From Sphingomonas zeae (lineage in GTDB: Bacteria; Pseudomonadota; Alphaproteobacteria; Sphingomonadales; Sphingomonadaceae): a stretch of 64,000 bases of DNA. A program made the position numbers and the translations under genes. The number at the start of each line of letters is the position of its first letter. Within the stretch, counting starts at the first letter, position 1. The notes beneath the pieces are model-generated. The model saw nothing but the letters and a program-made list of their open reading frames with translations. It had not been told where the DNA came from and did not search any database. Shown in pieces: positions 19,589-28,303 of the stretch. The stretch lies in contig NZ_JACIFA010000002.1 of assembly GCF_014197135.1 (NCBI RefSeq), positions 310,001 to 374,000 of the forward strand. The letters are read 5' to 3'.

Positions 19589-20163
19589 GCGTGCGCCTCC
19601 TCTTTGGCCTGGAGCAGCCGCGCCAGCATCGTCAGTCCGCCGCACAGATAGGCGACGCCGCCGACCAGCAGCATGACGACGCCCGCCATCTGCTGATCCG
19701 CCAGCGCGCCCATGTCGTGATGGCTATAGAGCGGACGCGGGGCGAGGCCGATCAGCGCGCCCAGCAGGGTCATGTGCATCGAGGTGACGAGCAAAGCGGC
19801 GACGCCTGCGGCACGGTGGCGCGGCGCGAGCACGGCGGCCCAGAGCAACAGGCCGACCGCCAGGAAACTCGCCTGCTCGACGATCAGCCAGGCGGTGGTG
19901 TGGTCCGCCAACCGCCGAAGCGCGGGCACATGCCAGCCCCAGACGACCACCGCCTCGATCAGCGCGGCGGTCAGCGGCGTGGCCAGCCGGGGCAGACGCA
20001 TCACCGGATCTACCTGCGTACCCTGCAGCCCCAGCGCGATCGGCGGCGCGGCAACCGCCACCGCGATCATGTGCGCGACCATATGGCCAGTCATGCCCCA
20101 TGTGCTGAACGCCCAACCGAGCGACAACAGCGCCAGTCCCAGCATCAACCAGCCGCGCTTCAC
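19585..20163 (-). CDS. CtaG/Caa3-type oxidase assembly membrane protein
   Basis: This is a membrane protein of about 192 residues with around five helices and clustered His and Met residues (TGHMVAHMIAV, VTSMHMTLLG, LYSHHDMG). The pattern fits the caa3_CtaG family, thought to help insert copper into oxidase. The GTG at 20163 is preferred because it makes a GTGA overlap with the upstream gene; a TTG at 20169 is the alternative. It continues the chain of 4-bp overlaps in the oxidase operon. Confidence 0.82.
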   Translation of the reverse strand: MKRGWLMLGLALLSLGWAFSTWGMTGHMVAHMIAVAVAAPPIALGLQGTQVDPVMRLPRLATPLTAALIEAVVVWGWHVPALRRLADHTTAWLIVEQASFLAVGLLLWAAVLAPRHRAAGVAALLVTSMHMTLLGALIGLAPRPLYSHHDMGALADQQMAGVVMLLVGGVAYLCGGLTMLARLLQAKEEAHA

Positions 20164-20537
20164 CGGCAATCGCCCAGCATAAGGACCGGCATGGCGGTGA
20201 AGATGACCGCGACGAAGCTCAATCCCGCGAGCAGCATGGTGGAATAGGCCAGGAAGCGCAGGCGATCGATGTCGGTGCCCTCATTATGCGGCGGCGGATC
20301 GCCCGGCGTGCGCGATTGCTGCCATGCGATGACGCCGGACGCGAGGATGACGATCAGCGCGACGACCGTGCCGATCGCAAAGGCGGTGGGGAACAACGCC
20401 CATTGGCCGATCCGCTCGCACGAGATCGCAACCCACAGATAGGAGAAGAGGAAATGCACCGCCCAGGTGGTCGGCGGCACGATCAGCGTCCAGAGGGTGA
20501 CGCGCAGGCGGTGCGCGCGCTTGAGCCAGCGCTTCAT
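20160..20537 (-). CDS. small membrane protein of the caa3 operon
   Basis: The 125-residue product has three predicted helices (about 15-40, 48-70 and 97-120) and a basic N-terminus. I do not recognise a named family. Its tight placement (4-bp overlaps at both ends) between the fused oxidase subunit and the CtaG-type gene suggests a small accessory or assembly subunit of the oxidase, perhaps analogous to subunit IV, although sequence does not prove this. Confidence 0.7.
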   Translation of the reverse strand: MKRWLKRAHRLRVTLWTLIVPPTTWAVHFLFSYLWVAISCERIGQWALFPTAFAIGTVVALIVILASGVIAWQQSRTPGDPPPHNEGTDIDRLRFLAYSTMLLAGLSFVAVIFTAMPVLMLGDCR

Positions 20538-23044
20538 AGCCCCGTCTCCGGGAACAGGCCGATGGTCAGATAGGTGACGATCGCGGTCAGTGCGAAGAAA
20601 TGCATATATACGGTGATGTTGCGGATGTCCGCGTCATGGGTCGGCGTCATCCGCCCCGCGATGCTGCGGGCGAGCGTGTAGAGCTGCATGATCGCGGCGA
20701 CGGCGGCATGGACGACGGTCCAGACGACCAGCACCCAGACGATAGCCGGATAGACATTGGCCTCCGGGTCCAGCCCGTCGAGGCAGGCGAGCCCGGCGAA
20801 CAAGCTGCCAACAGCGGTGACCGCGCCGGCGATCAGCAGTCCCCGTGCTGCGGTCACCGAGCCCCAGCCATGAACCTCGCGCGCGCTCAGCGTCGCCGCC
20901 CAGCTGGCGAGCGACAGGGCCAGCGCCATCAGCGGCCCGCCGCTACCCGGTTCGTCAAAGCCTGCACCGAAATCGAGATGGATCGTCCAGTAGAAATAAT
21001 AGCCGAAGACGAGGCCCGAAAAGGCGGTCGCATCCGCCATCATGGTGATGAACATCGCCCACCAGCCGGGCGCGGCCGGGCCGGAGATATAGAGCGACAG
21101 GCGCATCCCGTGCCCGATCGGCTTTTCAGGCTTTTCGGGGATTTCGGCGGTATCCCACAGCCACCACAAGATGCAGCCCAGCGTCACCACGCCGCCCAAA
21201 GCCGCGATCAGATAGAGGTGATAGGTGGTCAGGATGAACACGCTGCCCAGCGCGACGGCGGTCAGCATCGGCTTGACGCTGGGCGTACCCAGCCGGATCA
21301 CAGATACGGGCTTGGCATCGAGGACCGAGGTGATGATCGTCTCGCGGCGGCCTTCCTCGGCGTCGGGCAGGAAGAAGCGGCCTTCATCGACTTTGGCGAC
21401 GAAATTCTTCTGGTCCCAGATCGGATAGCGGCTCTCGACCAGCGGCACCGATCGGATGCCCCAATCCTCGTCATCCGGGTGCGCCAGCCATTCGAGCGTC
21501 CCGGCATTCCACGGGTTGCGCGGCGATTTGGTCCGCGTCGGCGACAGCATCAGGTCGACGACCAGCACCGCGACACCGGTCGCGAACATATACGACCCGG
21601 CGGTGGAGGCGAGGTTCAGCCAGCCGATGCCCAGTTCTTCGGGGTAGGTGAAGACCCGGCGCGGCATTCCCTCCAGCCCCGACAGATGCATCGGGAAGAA
21701 GGTCAGGTTGATGCCGACGAACATGATCCAGAAGGCGATCCGCCCCAGCCGGTCGGACAGCTTCTTGCCGGTAATCAGCGGCCAATAATAATAGAGCCCA
21801 CCGAATAGCGGCAGCAGCGTGCCGCCTATCAGCACATAGTGGAGATGCGCGACGACGAAATAGGTGTCGTGCGCCTGCCAGTCGAACGGTGCGACCGCGA
21901 CCATCACACCGGTCAGCCCGCCGATCACGAACACCGCCAGGCTTCCGCTCGCGTAGAGCAACGGCGTCGACCACTTCACCTTGCCCGCCCAGAGCGTGGC
22001 GATGAAGGCGAAGATCTGCACGCCGGTCGGGATGGCGACGGCCTCGGAGGCGGCGGAGAAGAAGGCCAGGCTGATCTTGGGCAGGCCGGTCGCGAACATA
22101 TGGTGCACCCACAGCCCGAACGACAGGAAGGCGGTGCCGACGGCGGCCAGCACGATCCACGGGTAGCCGAGCAGATGCCGCTGCGCGAAGGTCGGGATCA
22201 TCATCGCGAACAAGGCGATGGAGGGCAGGAAGACGATATAGACCTCCGGGTGGCCGAAGATCCAGAACAGGTGCTGCCATAGCAGCGGATCGCCCCCGCG
22301 CGCGGCGTCGAAGAAGGGCCAGTTGAGCAGCCGCTCCATCTCGAACAGCAGGTCGCCCGCGATCAGCGGCGGGAAGGCGAACAGGATCATCACGGCCACG
22401 ACCAGGATATACCAGGCATAGAGCGGCATCAGGTTCAGCCGCATCCCCGGCGGGCGGCATTTCAGCACGCCGACGATCAGCTCGACCGCCGCCGCCACCG
22501 ACGACACTTCAATGAAGGACAGGCCCAGCATCCAGATGTCCGCGCCCAAGCCGCTCAGGTCGGTGCGGGTGGTCAGCGGCGGGTACATGAACCAGCCGCC
22601 ATCGGGCGCAGCGTTGAAGAAGATCGACCCGCCGACGAACACGCCGCCGAGCAGAAAGCTCCAATAGCCAAAGGCCGACAGGCGCGGGAAGGGCAGGTCG
22701 CGCGCGCCCAGCAGCTGGGGCAGCAGGATGATCGACACCGCCTCGAACATCGGCACGGCGAACAGGAACATCATCATCGAGCCGTGCAGCGTGAACAGCT
22801 GGTTGAAGGTGTTCGCCGAGACGAGGTCGTTGTCCGGCACCGCCAGCTGGGTCCGCATGATGAGCGCCAGCACGCCGGCGAACAGCATGAAGCCGAACGC
22901 GGTCAGCGTGTACCAGACGCCGACCCGATTGTTGTTGGTATCGGTCCAGCGCAGGAACAGGCCGCTGGGTGGTTTCCACACCGCGCGCAGCCGTTCCTCC
23001 TGGGCGGCGCGAAGCTGGGGATCGTCCTGCGCGTGGAGGCTCAT
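20534..23044 (-). CDS. cytochrome c oxidase subunit I-III fusion
   Basis: This 836-residue protein joins subunit I (about 1-540) to subunit III (about 600-836). Haem and copper ligands are visible: His87 (FTLHGS), His265 with cross-linked Tyr269 (GHPEVY), His314-His315 (VHHMF), and His392, His400 and His402 region (HDTYFVVAHLHYVL). Glu267 in HPEVY and Asp116 in GARDLPFPR match D-channel positions. The K-channel position reads PTGVQIF, with Gln343 where Lys is usual. It reduces O2 to water at the inner membrane and pumps protons. It overlaps the subunit II gene by 4 bp. Confidence 0.95.
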   Translation of the reverse strand: MSLHAQDDPQLRAAQEERLRAVWKPPSGLFLRWTDTNNNRVGVWYTLTAFGFMLFAGVLALIMRTQLAVPDNDLVSANTFNQLFTLHGSMMMFLFAVPMFEAVSIILLPQLLGARDLPFPRLSAFGYWSFLLGGVFVGGSIFFNAAPDGGWFMYPPLTTRTDLSGLGADIWMLGLSFIEVSSVAAAVELIVGVLKCRPPGMRLNLMPLYAWYILVVAVMILFAFPPLIAGDLLFEMERLLNWPFFDAARGGDPLLWQHLFWIFGHPEVYIVFLPSIALFAMMIPTFAQRHLLGYPWIVLAAVGTAFLSFGLWVHHMFATGLPKISLAFFSAASEAVAIPTGVQIFAFIATLWAGKVKWSTPLLYASGSLAVFVIGGLTGVMVAVAPFDWQAHDTYFVVAHLHYVLIGGTLLPLFGGLYYYWPLITGKKLSDRLGRIAFWIMFVGINLTFFPMHLSGLEGMPRRVFTYPEELGIGWLNLASTAGSYMFATGVAVLVVDLMLSPTRTKSPRNPWNAGTLEWLAHPDDEDWGIRSVPLVESRYPIWDQKNFVAKVDEGRFFLPDAEEGRRETIITSVLDAKPVSVIRLGTPSVKPMLTAVALGSVFILTTYHLYLIAALGGVVTLGCILWWLWDTAEIPEKPEKPIGHGMRLSLYISGPAAPGWWAMFITMMADATAFSGLVFGYYFYWTIHLDFGAGFDEPGSGGPLMALALSLASWAATLSAREVHGWGSVTAARGLLIAGAVTAVGSLFAGLACLDGLDPEANVYPAIVWVLVVWTVVHAAVAAIMQLYTLARSIAGRMTPTHDADIRNITVYMHFFALTAIVTYLTIGLFPETGL

Positions 23045-24009
23045 TTCAGGCCCTGAAGATAGCGGGCGAGGGCCACGCCCTCGTCATCCGACAATTGGGG
23101 GAAGGACGGCATCCGCACGCCGGGCTTGGTCTTTTCGGGATGGCGGATGAACTTGGCGACGTTCGCCGTGGTCATCGGCAGGATGCCCGCCGCCAGCGTC
23201 CGCCGCGATCCGAAATGGGTGAGGTCTGGGCCGATGCGGCTGGGCGCGGTGACGCCCGCGATGCCGTGGCAGCCGCTACAGCCATTGGCAGCGAACAGAC
23301 GCGCGCCCGGATCGTCGCTCGGTCGGGCGGGGCGGGCCTGCTCGGCGAGCCAGGCGTCGAAGGCGGCGGGCGGCATGGCGATCACGTCGAACGCCATCAG
23401 CGCATGGGACAGCCCGCAAAATTCGGCGCATTGCCCGCGATAGCGACCGGGCTTTTCGGCGCGGACGACCAGGCTGTTGATGCGGCCGGGGATCATGTCC
23501 ATCTTGCCCGCCAGCCCCGGTATCCAGAAGCTGTGCACGACATCGCCGCCGCTCAGGCGAAAGGCGACGGTGCGGCCGGTGGGAATGCGGATCTCATTGG
23601 CGCTGAGAATGGGCGCGCGGCCCGGCGGCGCATAGGCGACGCGCCACCAGAATTGCTCGCCGTCGACCGCGATGGTCAGGTCGGCGGGCGAAGCCGGACG
23701 CGGCTTCATATAAGGCAGCGAATAGGCGAGCAGCGCCAGCAGCACGATGGTCGGGATGATCCCGCCCAGCCACAGAACGATCCGCATCCCCTTGCGATGG
23801 TCGATCGATCCTTCGGGCGCACGGACGGCATGGCGCATCAGCAGCGCGACGCCGCCCGCGATCACCACCGCGCCGACCAGCATGATGATGAAAAGATGCC
23901 GAATATCGGCTGCATCGACCCCGAACGGCGCCAGCGTGGACTGATGCGTGTTGCATCCCGCCAGCACATTGGCCGTCACGATCAGAGTGGCGCTGCTTTT
24001 CCCCCGCAT
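23041..24009 (-). CDS. cytochrome c oxidase subunit II with fused cytochrome c domain
   Basis: The 322-residue protein has a lipobox-like LAGC (Cys19), two membrane helices (about 38-58 and 78-98), a CuA cupredoxin domain with CAEFCGLSHALM (ligands Cys, Cys, His, Met) and a C-terminal c-haem motif CSGCH. This is the caa3-type arrangement, in which the fused haem passes electrons to CuA. Its stop overlaps the start of the subunit I-III gene (ATGA). tspO lies 52 bp upstream on the same strand, so the transcript may begin further right. Confidence 0.94.
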   Translation of the reverse strand: MRGKSSATLIVTANVLAGCNTHQSTLAPFGVDAADIRHLFIIMLVGAVVIAGGVALLMRHAVRAPEGSIDHRKGMRIVLWLGGIIPTIVLLALLAYSLPYMKPRPASPADLTIAVDGEQFWWRVAYAPPGRAPILSANEIRIPTGRTVAFRLSGGDVVHSFWIPGLAGKMDMIPGRINSLVVRAEKPGRYRGQCAEFCGLSHALMAFDVIAMPPAAFDAWLAEQARPARPSDDPGARLFAANGCSGCHGIAGVTAPSRIGPDLTHFGSRRTLAAGILPMTTANVAKFIRHPEKTKPGVRMPSFPQLSDDEGVALARYLQGLK

Positions 24010-24061
24010 CGCCCCCGAACGTTTCGATGGTGGATTGGTTCATGTTAATGTCATCCAAACT

Positions 24062-24580
24062 TCATGTTTGGCGGCGGTCTTCCTCGACGTTGCGGCGCCA
24101 AACCTCCCCGGCGAGAAGGGTGGCAAAGCCCAGCCATGCCGCCAGCGGCATGACGCTGGCCGAAGCGGGGCGATCGACCTTCCAGGCGGTGGCGACGAGC
24201 GCCGTGGTGCCGAGCGCCATTGCTCCGGCAGCGGCGGTGCTGGCCCCGGTGCGGCGTTCGCGGAAGAACAGCTCGGTCCAGCCGCCGATCATCGCGCTGT
24301 TGCCCAGCCACAGCGCAACCGAGGCATTGCGGGCGGGCGAGGTGGGTTGGCGCAGCAGGCGATAGCCGCCGACCGCCGCCAGCGTCTCCAGCACCGGCCA
24401 TACCGCGCCGAACACCTTGTCGGGCGGGGTGAAGCCGGGCTTGTCGAGCCGCGCATACCAGCGGCGAATGCGCGGGTGTGACGGATCGGGGGCGTTGCGC
24501 CGCCCGATCAGCGCGCTCAGCCCCAGCACGCCGCCTGCGATGCCGCCCGCCACCAGCGGCGAGAATCCCTGCTTCTTCAT
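24062..24580 (-). CDS. TspO/MBR family protein
   Basis: This is a five-helix membrane protein of about 172 residues related to the tryptophan-rich sensory/translocator protein, which binds porphyrins and lipids. Family landmarks: RRWYARLDKPGFTPPDKVFGAVWPVLETL (PP and VW motif), LWLGNSAMIGGWTELFF and a final AAWLGFATLLAGEVWRRN. The ATG at 24580 has GGAAGGG 9 nt upstream; in-frame starts at 24589 and 24637 are possible. It sits between a PepSY protein gene and the caa3 operon, consistent with a porphyrin or haem-linked role. Confidence 0.82.
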   Translation of the reverse strand: MKKQGFSPLVAGGIAGGVLGLSALIGRRNAPDPSHPRIRRWYARLDKPGFTPPDKVFGAVWPVLETLAAVGGYRLLRQPTSPARNASVALWLGNSAMIGGWTELFFRERRTGASTAAAGAMALGTTALVATAWKVDRPASASVMPLAAWLGFATLLAGEVWRRNVEEDRRQT

Positions 24581-24623
24581 GGCCTTCATCCCTTCCGAAT
24601 GTCGGAGGGATAACGGCCTTGGC

Positions 24624-26024
24624 TCAACCCCGTTCAATCGCCATCCGGCGGCGGCTCCACAAGACGATCCGGTCGAGCAGGCCGATGACGATCAGCGACA
24701 GGCCGAACAGCGGCAGGGCGATGCCCGCCACGACCAGCGAAGCGAGCAGTCCGCCGACCCGCGCACCTGAAAGTTTTGGCGGCGCGCCGAGCCGCCCGCT
24801 GGGGCGACGCTTCCACCACATGGCGACGCCGCTGATCGTCAGGACCCAGATGGCGATGCAGGGGATCAGCATCAGCAACTGGTTGGCGCGGCCGAAATAA
24901 TTGCCCATGTGAAGCTGCACCCCCGACTCCACCGCGCGGCCGACGATGCCGTAATCGGCATAGCGCACCTCCGGCCCGATCGACCTGAAGCTATAGCGGT
25001 CGATATAGAGCGTCTTTTGCCCCACCGGCCGGTCGGGATAGGTGAAGACGGTATAGACCCCGTCCGCTTCCTTGGGCAGGAACAGGCGATAGCTGCCCGA
25101 CCAGCCATGCGCGCTGAGAATTGCGGTGACCCGGTCGGTGCCACGAATGACCGCGGGGTCATGGGTGGCACCGGGCATTTCCGGACCATGATCGGCATGT
25201 TCGCCGCCCATGGCGGGCATGGCCGAATGGGGCATCGGCGCATCCTCCAACGTCCACGGCGCATCCCCCAAGGCGGCCTTCATCGGCACGCTATGGGGTA
25301 TGTTGTACTGGCGGAAGGACGGCGGATAGCCGACGCCCAAGGCTGCTCCGGCCCGGTGGATCAGCGGCCCGCTGACCCCGGCCCAGGGCAGGCCGGTGAC
25401 GATCAGGAAGCCGATCAGCGCCACGGTCCACACGCCGACCGGCCCATGCAGGTCGCGCCAGAACCGGCGTCCTTGCCCCCGCAGTCGCGGCCAGAGCGTC
25501 CCCGCCGCCGTGAACCGCCCGCGCGGCCACCACAGGATGACGCCGGTGACGAGCAGCACCAGCGCCCAGCTGACGGCCAGCTCGACCAGCCGCTCGCCGA
25601 ACATGCCCATCAGCATCGAACGGTGCATGGCGTCGGCCCAGCCGACCAACGTGCGGTCATAGACGACGCTGCCCAGCACTTTACCCGTGCCCGGATCGAC
25701 CGCGACGCGGCGGGGCGGTCCCTGGGTCGGCTGAACGAAGACCACCGCCGATCGATTGGTGGCTTGGGGCATATCGACCCGCGAGGCGCTGCCCGGATAA
25801 GCGGCGAGTGCCGCCTCGATCATGCGCGACATCGGTACATCGCTGTGGCGCGGTGCGACGAATCGCTGCTCCGGGTAGATTGCATCGTTCAACTCGTCGT
25901 TGAACAGATAGATGGCGCCGGTCAGGCTCAGCATCAGCAGGATTGGCGCGACGAGCAGTCCGGCCCAGAAATGCCAGCGCCAGATGGTCCGGTGGAAGGC
26001 GGCATGGCGGGAGGCGGATGTCAT
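24624..26024 (-). CDS. PepSY-associated TM protein with Met/His-rich insert
   Basis: The 466-residue protein has about five helices (near 22-40, 148-166, 198-215, 383-403 and 425-455) and two PepSY-like periplasmic regions. Family signatures are HRTIWRWHFWAGLLVAP, WADAMHRSMLMG, WRDLHGPVGVW and LHMGNYFGRANQLLM. Conserved His in the helices suggests haem b binding and ferric or cupric reduction. Unusual is a periplasmic insert at about 264-288 (MPHSAMPAMGGEHADHG...) with four Met and four His, suited to copper. The ATG at 26024 has AGGAG 7 nt upstream and starts 11 bp after the TonB receptor stop. Confidence 0.87.
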   Translation of the reverse strand: MTSASRHAAFHRTIWRWHFWAGLLVAPILLMLSLTGAIYLFNDELNDAIYPEQRFVAPRHSDVPMSRMIEAALAAYPGSASRVDMPQATNRSAVVFVQPTQGPPRRVAVDPGTGKVLGSVVYDRTLVGWADAMHRSMLMGMFGERLVELAVSWALVLLVTGVILWWPRGRFTAAGTLWPRLRGQGRRFWRDLHGPVGVWTVALIGFLIVTGLPWAGVSGPLIHRAGAALGVGYPPSFRQYNIPHSVPMKAALGDAPWTLEDAPMPHSAMPAMGGEHADHGPEMPGATHDPAVIRGTDRVTAILSAHGWSGSYRLFLPKEADGVYTVFTYPDRPVGQKTLYIDRYSFRSIGPEVRYADYGIVGRAVESGVQLHMGNYFGRANQLLMLIPCIAIWVLTISGVAMWWKRRPSGRLGAPPKLSGARVGGLLASLVVAGIALPLFGLSLIVIGLLDRIVLWSRRRMAIERG

Positions 26025-26035
26025 GGATGTGCTCC

Positions 26036-28213
26036 TCACAACCGGGCCGTCAGCGCGATGTCGAAGGATCGCGGCGCGCCGATATAGATGTTGGTGGTCG
26101 GGTAACCCGAATATTCGCCGTAGAAGCGATTGGTCAGATTGCGTCCGCGAAAGGTCAGGGTGGTGTGCTGGCCGACGGGGAGCGACAGGCTGGCATCGAG
26201 CAGCGCGTGACCCGCGACGTAGATGCTGTTCGCGGTGTCGGTATAGAAGCCGCCCGCTTGGCGCAGGATGCCGCCCAGCGTGACCTCGTGTGGCAGGGTG
26301 TAGAAGGCGGCGGCGAACAACGTTGTGTCGGGCACGTTGATCGGCTGGTTGCCGCTGCGATCGATCCGCACGCCGCCGACCAGCTCCGACAACTGGTCAT
26401 AGCGCGCATCGACATAGGATGCGCCCGCCGTGAGCCGCAGTGGCGGGACAGGGCGAAGCTCGCCGGTCAGCTCGATCCCGCGTGAGGATTGCCGCCCGCC
26501 CTGCACGCTCAAGGCGGGGTTGGTCGGGTCGCGGGTCAGGATGTCCGACTGGGCGATGCGATAGACCGCGCCGGTCAGCGTCGCGCGGTTGCCCCAGCCG
26601 CTCGCCTTGAACCCCGCCTCGACCGCGCGGCCATGAGTCAGGCGGAAGCGGCTATTGGCGATCGAGGCGAGCAGGATCGTCGACACGGGCGAAACGGCGG
26701 TGGTGTATTGCGCGTACAGGGTCAGCCCCGGCACGGCTTCCCAGGTCGTGCCCGCGCGCCAGGACACCGGATCGAAACGCGGCGCGTTACGGTCGGCCGC
26801 GCCCCCGACATTCTGGATCGTCGTCCGGTCGAGCGCGATATGGTCCCAGCGGACTCCGCCGACGACCAGCCAGCGCGCGGTCAGGTTGACTGCATCCTCG
26901 GCAAAGACCGAAGCCTGTTTTAGCCGCGAGCGGAAGGTCACATTGCCGCTGGTGAAAACGGCCGGAGAGCTCGGCGCAACGATCAGCGCGGGCTGGCGCA
27001 GATCGACGTCGGGCAGGGTGCCGAGTGGCGCCTGCTGGCGAAGGCTGGTAAAGTCGGTGGCGTTGTACTCCGCGCCCAGGCTGAAACGGTGCCGGAAACC
27101 GGCGATCCGCCCGTCACGCCCTATGACCCCACGCGCATTCCAGAAATGATGATCGTGGCGGAAATCCTGATAGCTCTGCCGGATGCCGCCATCGGGGAAG
27201 GCGGCGCTTGGCCCGACGAAGCTCTGCGTATCGGCGAGCAGAAAGGCGCGGTCGGCGGTATAGCCGGTCAGGTCAAGCGCGGCGGTCCAGCCGTCGCCCA
27301 TCGTCCAGTCGAGCCGTGATCGGACTGTCGTCTCGTTCGCGCCGGACCATGCGCCTTCCGGATTATAGTTGCGCCGCCTCAGGCTCTGATCGGCGACCAG
27401 CCCGGCGCTGCTGCGCACCGCATCGCTGGGATCGAGGGCGTAGCGGGCGGGGATCAGCGGCAGGCCCTGATAGGTCGCGTCGTAACGATCCTCGAAATGA
27501 TCGACCGCGACCAGCAGCGACAGGCGATCGCTGGGTCGGAACAGCGCGCTGGTGGTCAGCCCGGTCGAGACGCTGGCATTATGGTCGACATCGTACAGGC
27601 TGTCGGAGCGCTGATAGCTGGCGTCGGCGCGCACCGCGATGGTGGACGAGACGGGCAGATTGACTCCGGCGCCTGTGAATATCGTGTCGAAGCTGCCCCC
27701 CGACAGCATCAGGTCGAGCATACGCTCGCCGAGCACGGGCTTGCGCGTCACCTTGTTGATGACGCCCGCCAGCGCGCCTTCGCCATACAGGACGGAGGCG
27801 GGGCCTTTCAGCACCTCGATCCGCTCGTAATGCCAGATGTTGGTGTCGCGCTGGGCCACGGTGGATGCTGCAACGCGCACGCCATCCTGAAGGATCGAGA
27901 CGGTGTTGCCGGCAAAGCCGCGCATCGTGACCACCGCCGGATTGCCCGGGACATTGCCGGAGATCGCCCCGACCACCTGATCGAACGCCTCGCGCGCGGT
28001 GCGGATGCCGCGCCTCTGCAATTCGTCTTGGGTCAGTATCTCGATGCTGGCGGGGGTTTCGCGAACCGACAAAGGCAGGCGGCTGGCCGCCGCGGACTTT
28101 TCGTCAAGCGTATCGCCGAGCCGCTTGGCCGTGACCACGACCGTGGGAGAAGAAGGCGGCGGCGCCGCCTGGCCGGACACGACCATGTCCGGCATCGCAA
28201 GGATTGGAACCAT
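26036..28213 (-). CDS. TonB-dependent receptor, siderophore/metallophore type
   Basis: This is a 725-residue outer-membrane receptor. The plug domain carries a VVVTAKRLG TonB-box-like start, PASIEILTQDELQRRG, VTMRGFAGNTVSILQDGVR and RIEVLKGPASVLYGEGALAGVIN, followed by a 22-strand type barrel ending RSFDIALTARL. The plug is of the ferric-siderophore class. The visible signal peptide is poor (no basic residues before VPILAMP), and no better in-frame start exists upstream, where a GC hairpin sits. The next gene encodes a PepSY reductase-like protein with a Met/His insert, so the ligand may be a copper or iron chelate. Confidence 0.9.
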   Translation of the reverse strand: MVPILAMPDMVVSGQAAPPPSSPTVVVTAKRLGDTLDEKSAAASRLPLSVRETPASIEILTQDELQRRGIRTAREAFDQVVGAISGNVPGNPAVVTMRGFAGNTVSILQDGVRVAASTVAQRDTNIWHYERIEVLKGPASVLYGEGALAGVINKVTRKPVLGERMLDLMLSGGSFDTIFTGAGVNLPVSSTIAVRADASYQRSDSLYDVDHNASVSTGLTTSALFRPSDRLSLLVAVDHFEDRYDATYQGLPLIPARYALDPSDAVRSSAGLVADQSLRRRNYNPEGAWSGANETTVRSRLDWTMGDGWTAALDLTGYTADRAFLLADTQSFVGPSAAFPDGGIRQSYQDFRHDHHFWNARGVIGRDGRIAGFRHRFSLGAEYNATDFTSLRQQAPLGTLPDVDLRQPALIVAPSSPAVFTSGNVTFRSRLKQASVFAEDAVNLTARWLVVGGVRWDHIALDRTTIQNVGGAADRNAPRFDPVSWRAGTTWEAVPGLTLYAQYTTAVSPVSTILLASIANSRFRLTHGRAVEAGFKASGWGNRATLTGAVYRIAQSDILTRDPTNPALSVQGGRQSSRGIELTGELRPVPPLRLTAGASYVDARYDQLSELVGGVRIDRSGNQPINVPDTTLFAAAFYTLPHEVTLGGILRQAGGFYTDTANSIYVAGHALLDASLSLPVGQHTTLTFRGRNLTNRFYGEYSGYPTTNIYIGAPRSFDIALTARL

Positions 28214-28232
28214 GAAGGGTGCTTTCGACCGA

Positions 28233-28250
28233 CCCCCGCCATGGCGGGGG
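28233..28250 (-). terminator. perfect GC hairpin ahead of the TonB receptor gene
   Basis: CCCCCGCC and GGCGGGGG are complementary with only AT between them. It lies 20 bp upstream of the receptor ATG and after the DUF2946-like gene. There is no T-tract, so it could be an attenuator or an mRNA stabiliser. Confidence 0.4.
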
Positions 28251-28303
28251 TGAGCATCATGAAGGCGTCGCCACCCCCTGGCGGCGATACCGGATGAAAC
28301 GGG

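Noticed and set aside
28214..28303. Cobalamin riboswitch or Fur box ahead of the TonB receptor
   Set aside because: Only a GC hairpin is visible; no B12-box-like sequence or palindromic iron box was found.
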